This document shows positions 60,498 through 64,000 of a DNA stretch of 64,000 nt, piece by piece. The translations under genes were made by a program, and so were the position numbers. The DNA comes from Microbacterium enclense (lineage in GTDB: Bacteria > Actinomycetota > Actinomycetes > Actinomycetales > Microbacteriaceae): contig CP116226.1 of assembly GCA_038182865.1 (NCBI GenBank), positions 2,542,001 to 2,606,000 on the forward strand, written 5' to 3'. Position 1 is the first letter of the stretch; each line of letters opens with the position of its first letter. The notes beneath the pieces were generated by a model. The model worked only from the letters and a program-made list of their open reading frames with translations. It had not been told where the DNA came from and ran no database searches.

Positions 60498-60631
60498 GGC
60501 GAGATCATCCAGGGGAGAGGGCGCCACCGCGCGTGGGGAAAGTCCTCCATGGCGTTGCGCATGTTCACGGCAATGAGCATGGCGTGCTGCTGCCGAGGCG
60601 TAAGCTCTGCGAAGCCCGAGATCTGGATCAC
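60431..60631 (-). pseudogene. Possible remnant of a small helical protein
   Basis: From GTG 60631 the minus frame gives a protein-like stretch (ISGFAELTPRQQHAMLIAVNMRNAMEDF, in pieces) for about 32 codons. It then turns into low-quality sequence (PHARWRPLPW and on) and overlaps the end of the DUF3892 gene. The start is reasonable but the break suggests a decayed or truncated gene. Weak evidence. Confidence 0.25.
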
Positions 60632-60836
60632 TCGCCGCGCCCCCTGGGGGTTCGGGAACGTGTTGCGACGTGGTTGTCTAAGCCCCTATCTACCGGTCAG
60701 TATGCGCATGCGACCGACCTGTGAAGACGTAGGAATGACAACATTGCCGAGCGCCGCGGCGGGTTAGTCAGTCATCTGCGTGACTGAGGTAGACGGTGTC
60801 TACCGTCATGTTGAGGCGATTGGAAAGGTAAGAGTC

Positions 60837-62513
60837 ATGCAGGCCGACACGATGAAGCTGTTGGAGATACCGTTCGTGTTCTCTCAGGAGCGGCTTCTCG
60901 AGAGCGGGAGGTTCATCGCCGAGGCGAAGCTCTGGGGCTACAGACTGACACTTCGAGACTTGCAAGAACTGAACACACTCGGTCTGCTCGTGCCGTTTTA
61001 CCGTGCCGCCGATCAGCAGGACGCCTCGATGGTCGCTGCACCACATCCCAAGGACTACAGCAGGGTCGCCCGATACGCGCGCGAGGGGATGATTCGCGAC
61101 CCGGCCACTGACGATTCTTCGGCGCGGTGGCCGCACCTCCGGCCTGAGAATGCGGGACGGGATTGGTGGGACGGGTTTCTGTATGGCAAGTGGCAGTTAC
61201 TCGGGCTGAAGGACGCGCTCACTGGTCGAGAAAACTGGCGCGTCCGTTACGAATTTGTCACCGACGCCGCCGCGTGGGCCCAGAAGCTCCGCAATGAGCA
61301 GGTCGCCATGGCGGCGCTTTCCGCACGATGGCTCCCGCAGATCATCGGGCAGATCAGCTACAGCGACGGCGCCGACCGGGAGAGCTTGTCCGCCGCGCGT
61401 TATGGCTCCGACTCAAAGACCAGGCTTCGGGCCGTATCCTTCCCCGCGGAGCAGCTTCTGCCGGTAGCCGAGCATCTCCTGTCGCGCGCGCACACGAACG
61501 ATCCGATGCGTGAGTGGTGGGGACTGATCCGGCACTCGGATCACAGCGGGTGGTTCAAGCTACGGGGCGGTGCTCTGGAAGCGGTCTGGCAGCGTCTCGC
61601 GGCGGAGATACTACTTCGTGCGTACGAAGAGCTTGCAGAGGCGGGCGAGCTGGCACCTTTACGGGATCCATCCGCGGCTCGCGTATGGACGCCGCTGGTC
61701 GACCGGGTCGGCGCGCAGCCTCATGCCGACGGGTTGGAACGGAGCCTGGCTCGGGTCGGACTCGCCCCGCACCCGCGGGTTCTGCTCGTTGTCGAGGGGA
61801 AGACGGAGATGTTGCATCTAAGCGCGCTCCTGCAGGAGCTCGGGATCGGCGCTTCGCATCAGGTGCGTCTTGATGAGCAGGGCACATCGAGCGATTGGCC
61901 CCACGAGTTAGCGCGATCCGTCGTTCCGCGACTCGGGCGGGTGCGCGGAGGTCACTACGACGTGGACTCAGGGACAACTGCCTTGGTTGTCGCCATGGAC
62001 GCAGAAGGCAGATACTGGGGAACGACCGAGAGTAGGGCGCTCTACCTGCGCAAACTTCAAAATGTCGTCCAATTGGGCGTGCAGGCCCAGGGTGGGATGC
62101 TCACGCAGTCCGAACTCGATGCGCTTGTCCACGTGCGGACGTGGGGTCAGTTCAAGTACGAACTGGCCAACTTCACAGACCAAGAGTTGAATGACGCCCT
62201 CGTGACGGTGGCCGTGTCGGGCGGCTATGACGTGGACGCCGCTGAGCTACGCGATGCCATCGCGCACGTGCGCGAGCGGAAGCTGGACATCAAGGTTGTG
62301 TTCGATCGGATGGGCTGGTCACTTGAGAAGGGCGCGCTGGCAGAGCTTCTTCTGCCTGTTTTGATAGGGAAACTTGATCACGACGATAGTGATCAAGTCA
62401 ATGTTCCGGTCATCGAGTTGGCTTATGACGTCCACGATCTCGTCAAGCGCTTCAGCCGCGCGGGCTTCCATCTGGAAGCACCTGCGGAATCGGAGGATAT
62501 ACAAGACGGCTAA
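60837..62513 (+). CDS. TOPRIM-domain protein of unknown function
   Basis: A 558-residue protein from ATG 60837, with AAAGG upstream; GTG 60780 would add 19 residues. The C-terminal half holds a TOPRIM fold: Glu320 in VLLVVEGKTEMLHL and the DxE pair Asp388/Glu390 in VVAMDAEG. The N-terminal 300 residues are helical with no domain I know. TOPRIM proteins cleave, join or transfer DNA strands, and OLD-like TOPRIM nucleases take part in phage defence. A partner ATPase, usual for OLD, is not adjacent. The gene stands alone. Confidence 0.75.
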   Translation: MQADTMKLLEIPFVFSQERLLESGRFIAEAKLWGYRLTLRDLQELNTLGLLVPFYRAADQQDASMVAAPHPKDYSRVARYAREGMIRDPATDDSSARWPHLRPENAGRDWWDGFLYGKWQLLGLKDALTGRENWRVRYEFVTDAAAWAQKLRNEQVAMAALSARWLPQIIGQISYSDGADRESLSAARYGSDSKTRLRAVSFPAEQLLPVAEHLLSRAHTNDPMREWWGLIRHSDHSGWFKLRGGALEAVWQRLAAEILLRAYEELAEAGELAPLRDPSAARVWTPLVDRVGAQPHADGLERSLARVGLAPHPRVLLVVEGKTEMLHLSALLQELGIGASHQVRLDEQGTSSDWPHELARSVVPRLGRVRGGHYDVDSGTTALVVAMDAEGRYWGTTESRALYLRKLQNVVQLGVQAQGGMLTQSELDALVHVRTWGQFKYELANFTDQELNDALVTVAVSGGYDVDAAELRDAIAHVRERKLDIKVVFDRMGWSLEKGALAELLLPVLIGKLDHDDSDQVNVPVIELAYDVHDLVKRFSRAGFHLEAPAESEDIQDG

Positions 62514-63064
62514 TTGCGAGAATCGGACGTGGTCACCGCAGTCCGTCAAGAGTGGACACCCGAGGTTCGGCAGCTCGCATAATTCAGCGATGGTGGATGT
62601 ACTCGAAGTCGAGTCGGTCGTAATATTGCAGGCATACGTTTGTTGCCGCGGAAAGGGGTGCCGGCGTATGCGTGGAGCCGTACTCCAATCCGTGCTTGCG
62701 ATCGATCGAATTGAGCGGACGCGAAGGGCCGAAGAATCCGGACTGTCGTCCGAACGCGACTCCCACAAGGAACGGCAAGGGAACTCGAGTGTCGAGAGCA
62801 CGTCAGTTCGCGGCGATGGGTTTGATCCAAAATTGCAGACCGAGGAGGATCTCGAACAGCTCATCGAACCGCGAGGCGACGAGGGTAAGCTTGCTTCAGT
62901 TCGCCGCGCGCGGCAACGCGGTGCAGGCCGAGGTCGGCTGGCCTTGGGTTCCGCCAAACCTAGGATTCGCGCTCGCCGAGGAGATTCTCTGTGCAGCGTG
63001 GTAAAGCCATTTTCGTCCGCGCCGTATGGAACTGCGGTGCTACCCGCAAGCTCCTTCTAGGCGT
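62514..63064. other. Intergenic stretch with decayed coding fragments
   Basis: 550 bp without a supported gene. On the minus strand about 62815-62890 encodes a protein-like fragment (VASRFDELFEILLGLQFWIK) bounded by stops and without a start, which suggests a gene remnant. The remainder is uneven in composition and shows no hairpin or repeat that I could confirm. Confidence 0.45.
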
Positions 63065-63655
63065 TCATCCGAACGCGGCGTCGTACACTGCGGTCAGACC
63101 CGCGTCGGCGATTCCGCTTACGCCGCAAGTGACGATCATGCCGTCACTGTTCGCGCTGAGAAGGTAGCTCTGTCCGTCGGCGAAGAGGATGGGTTCGCCA
63201 TCGACGCCCGCACCGACACCTTGTGTGACCGTTATGGTGTTTTCGATTTCACCTTTGAATCGCTCTTGCACTGCAAGCGTTACGACGCCGCTCTCAATCC
63301 CGGTGACTTCGGCACGGACGGATGTCTGTGAGGCTGCGACCGCCTCGGGTGTCACCTCTGCGCACATGGCCGCCGGACCGCTCGCGCTCGGTTGGGTCAG
63401 TTCAGTGGCCGGCGTGGAGATGCCCATCATGGCAGGCACGGCGAGGGAGACAGCGGCGACGGCCGCGATCCCAGTGCTGACGCTGGCGACGAGCAGCCCT
63501 CTCCTGTTGGTCTGGGCGCGGGTCGATTTGACTTGCATACTCATGGCGTCCTCTACGAGTCGGTCGATCTGATCGCTCCGCAGGCGAGGGAGCGATGAGG
63601 CGGGGTCACCCGATCGCAGCAGACGGCGTGTGTGGTATTGATCTGCGTCGTTCAC
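63065..63655 (-). CDS. Membrane-anchored protein coupled to an ECF sigma factor (anti-sigma-like)
   Basis: A 196-residue protein from GTG 63655, which overlaps the sigma factor stop by four bases (GTGA). A cytoplasmic N-terminus of about 50 residues (RSDQIDRLVEDAMSMQVKSTRAQTNRRGL) is followed by one transmembrane helix (about 53-75) and an external domain of about 115 residues with two Cys (AAMCAEVTPEAV and VTCGVSG). The place and topology fit a membrane partner or anti-sigma factor of the adjacent ECF sigma. The N-terminus lacks the HxxxCxxC zinc motif. Confidence 0.7.
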   Translation of the reverse strand: MNDADQYHTRRLLRSGDPASSLPRLRSDQIDRLVEDAMSMQVKSTRAQTNRRGLLVASVSTGIAAVAAVSLAVPAMMGISTPATELTQPSASGPAAMCAEVTPEAVAASQTSVRAEVTGIESGVVTLAVQERFKGEIENTITVTQGVGAGVDGEPILFADGQSYLLSANSDGMIVTCGVSGIADAGLTAVYDAAFG

Positions 63656-64000
63656 GGTCGGTTCCCTTCACTCGCTTTAACATGTCCGTCAACGCGTCGC
63701 GTCTTACTCCAGGCGGCTTCGAATCGCCGGCGGGCACGGTGTAGCCGGACCGTCGCGGCGTTAACAGTTATGCCCAGCACGGCCGCGAGTTCGCGCGGAG
63801 CGAGATCATCCCAAGCCCACAGTCGAAGAATCTCCGAATCCGCAGCGCGCATACCGGCCAGCGTCGCTCGCACATCCTCGTCGGCTGGTCCACCCGGTTC
63901 GAAGGTGACAGTCGCGGGCGGATCGATGGCGGCAACTCGTGCGGCGAGACGATCGCGACGTCGTTGCGCACGCTGCGCATTGGCAAGCTGGAGCCGGGCC
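63652..64000 (-). CDS. ECF sigma factor, C-terminal part (5' end off window)
   Basis: The frame is open from base 64000 to TGA 63652, so about 115 residues are seen and the N-terminus lies outside. The sigma region 4 HTH is clear (ADSEILRLWAWDDLAPRELAAVLGITVNAATVRLHRARRRFE, in pieces), preceded by a linker rich in Arg/Ala (ARLQLANAQRAQRRRDRLAARV). A GTG at 63873 would not be a real start, since coding sequence continues upstream. It is coupled to the membrane protein gene downstream. Confidence 0.8.
   Translation of the reverse strand, partial: ARLQLANAQRAQRRRDRLAARVAAIDPPATVTFEPGGPADEDVRATLAGMRAADSEILRLWAWDDLAPRELAAVLGITVNAATVRLHRARRRFEAAWSKTRRVDGHVKASEGNRP

Noticed and set aside
1..64000. 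tRNA, rRNA, riboswitch, replication origin and insertion-sequence terminal repeats
   Set aside because: None could be recognised by reading; no transposase gene with catalytic motifs was found.

Overview
The window looks like the chromosome of a high-GC actinobacterium of the Microbacteriaceae, most likely Microbacterium or a close relative. This is inferred from the G+C-rich codon use, many GTG starts, Tat-dependent export signals, an LAxTG-type cell-wall anchor, -10 elements of the form TAGCGT, and the gene families present. No rRNA or tRNA gene and no CRISPR array was seen.

Layout. Positions 1-25000 are mostly ordinary accessory chromosome: a Tat-exported repeat protein cut by the left edge, a nicotinamidase, a molybdopterin oxidoreductase with a PAS histidine kinase and an AraC regulator, a divergent pair of related HTH regulators, a MauE-thioredoxin fusion, several divergent regulator/target pairs (Lrp/EamA, LysR/LysE, HxlR/VOC), a cell-wall-anchored SGNH hydrolase, a NarL-type two-component system and an ECF sigma factor next to an FAD oxidoreductase. 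At 24853-26510 a MerR regulator sits between two targets, and the same 21-bp operator occurs once on each side of it.

Positions 26567-37322 hold a mirror-image duplication. A LacI regulator, two HSL-type esterases and an MFS transporter occur twice in opposite orientation around a TetR/FAD-monooxygenase pair. One copy of the second esterase carries a one-base frameshift. Positions 37657-49462 form one long minus-strand operon: glycosidase, sugar ABC importer, CocE-type hydrolase, family VIII-type serine hydrolase, zinc alcohol dehydrogenase, DhaK/DhaL kinase, RpiB isomerase and TPI-like isomerase. A divergent TetR gene probably controls it through a perfect 16-bp palindrome. The last four enzymes match the known route from a tetritol through erythrulose phosphate to erythrose 4-phosphate. 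With the glycosidase and esterases, the whole 23-kb block looks like a catabolic island for an acylated glycoside, possibly a mannosylerythritol lipid.

Positions 50163-63064 are an accessory or defence island of lower and uneven G+C. Two 585-bp copies of a triple-HTH gene, in direct orientation, flank a small unknown gene, a large PHP-domain/SMC-like ATPase (TrlF type) and an ApeA-like HEPN protein. Each of these three genes has its own sigma-70-type promoter. Beyond the right repeat lie a membrane protein, a large protein with a possible nuclease motif, a DUF3892 protein and a TOPRIM protein. The window ends in an ECF sigma factor (cut by the edge) with its translationally coupled membrane partner.
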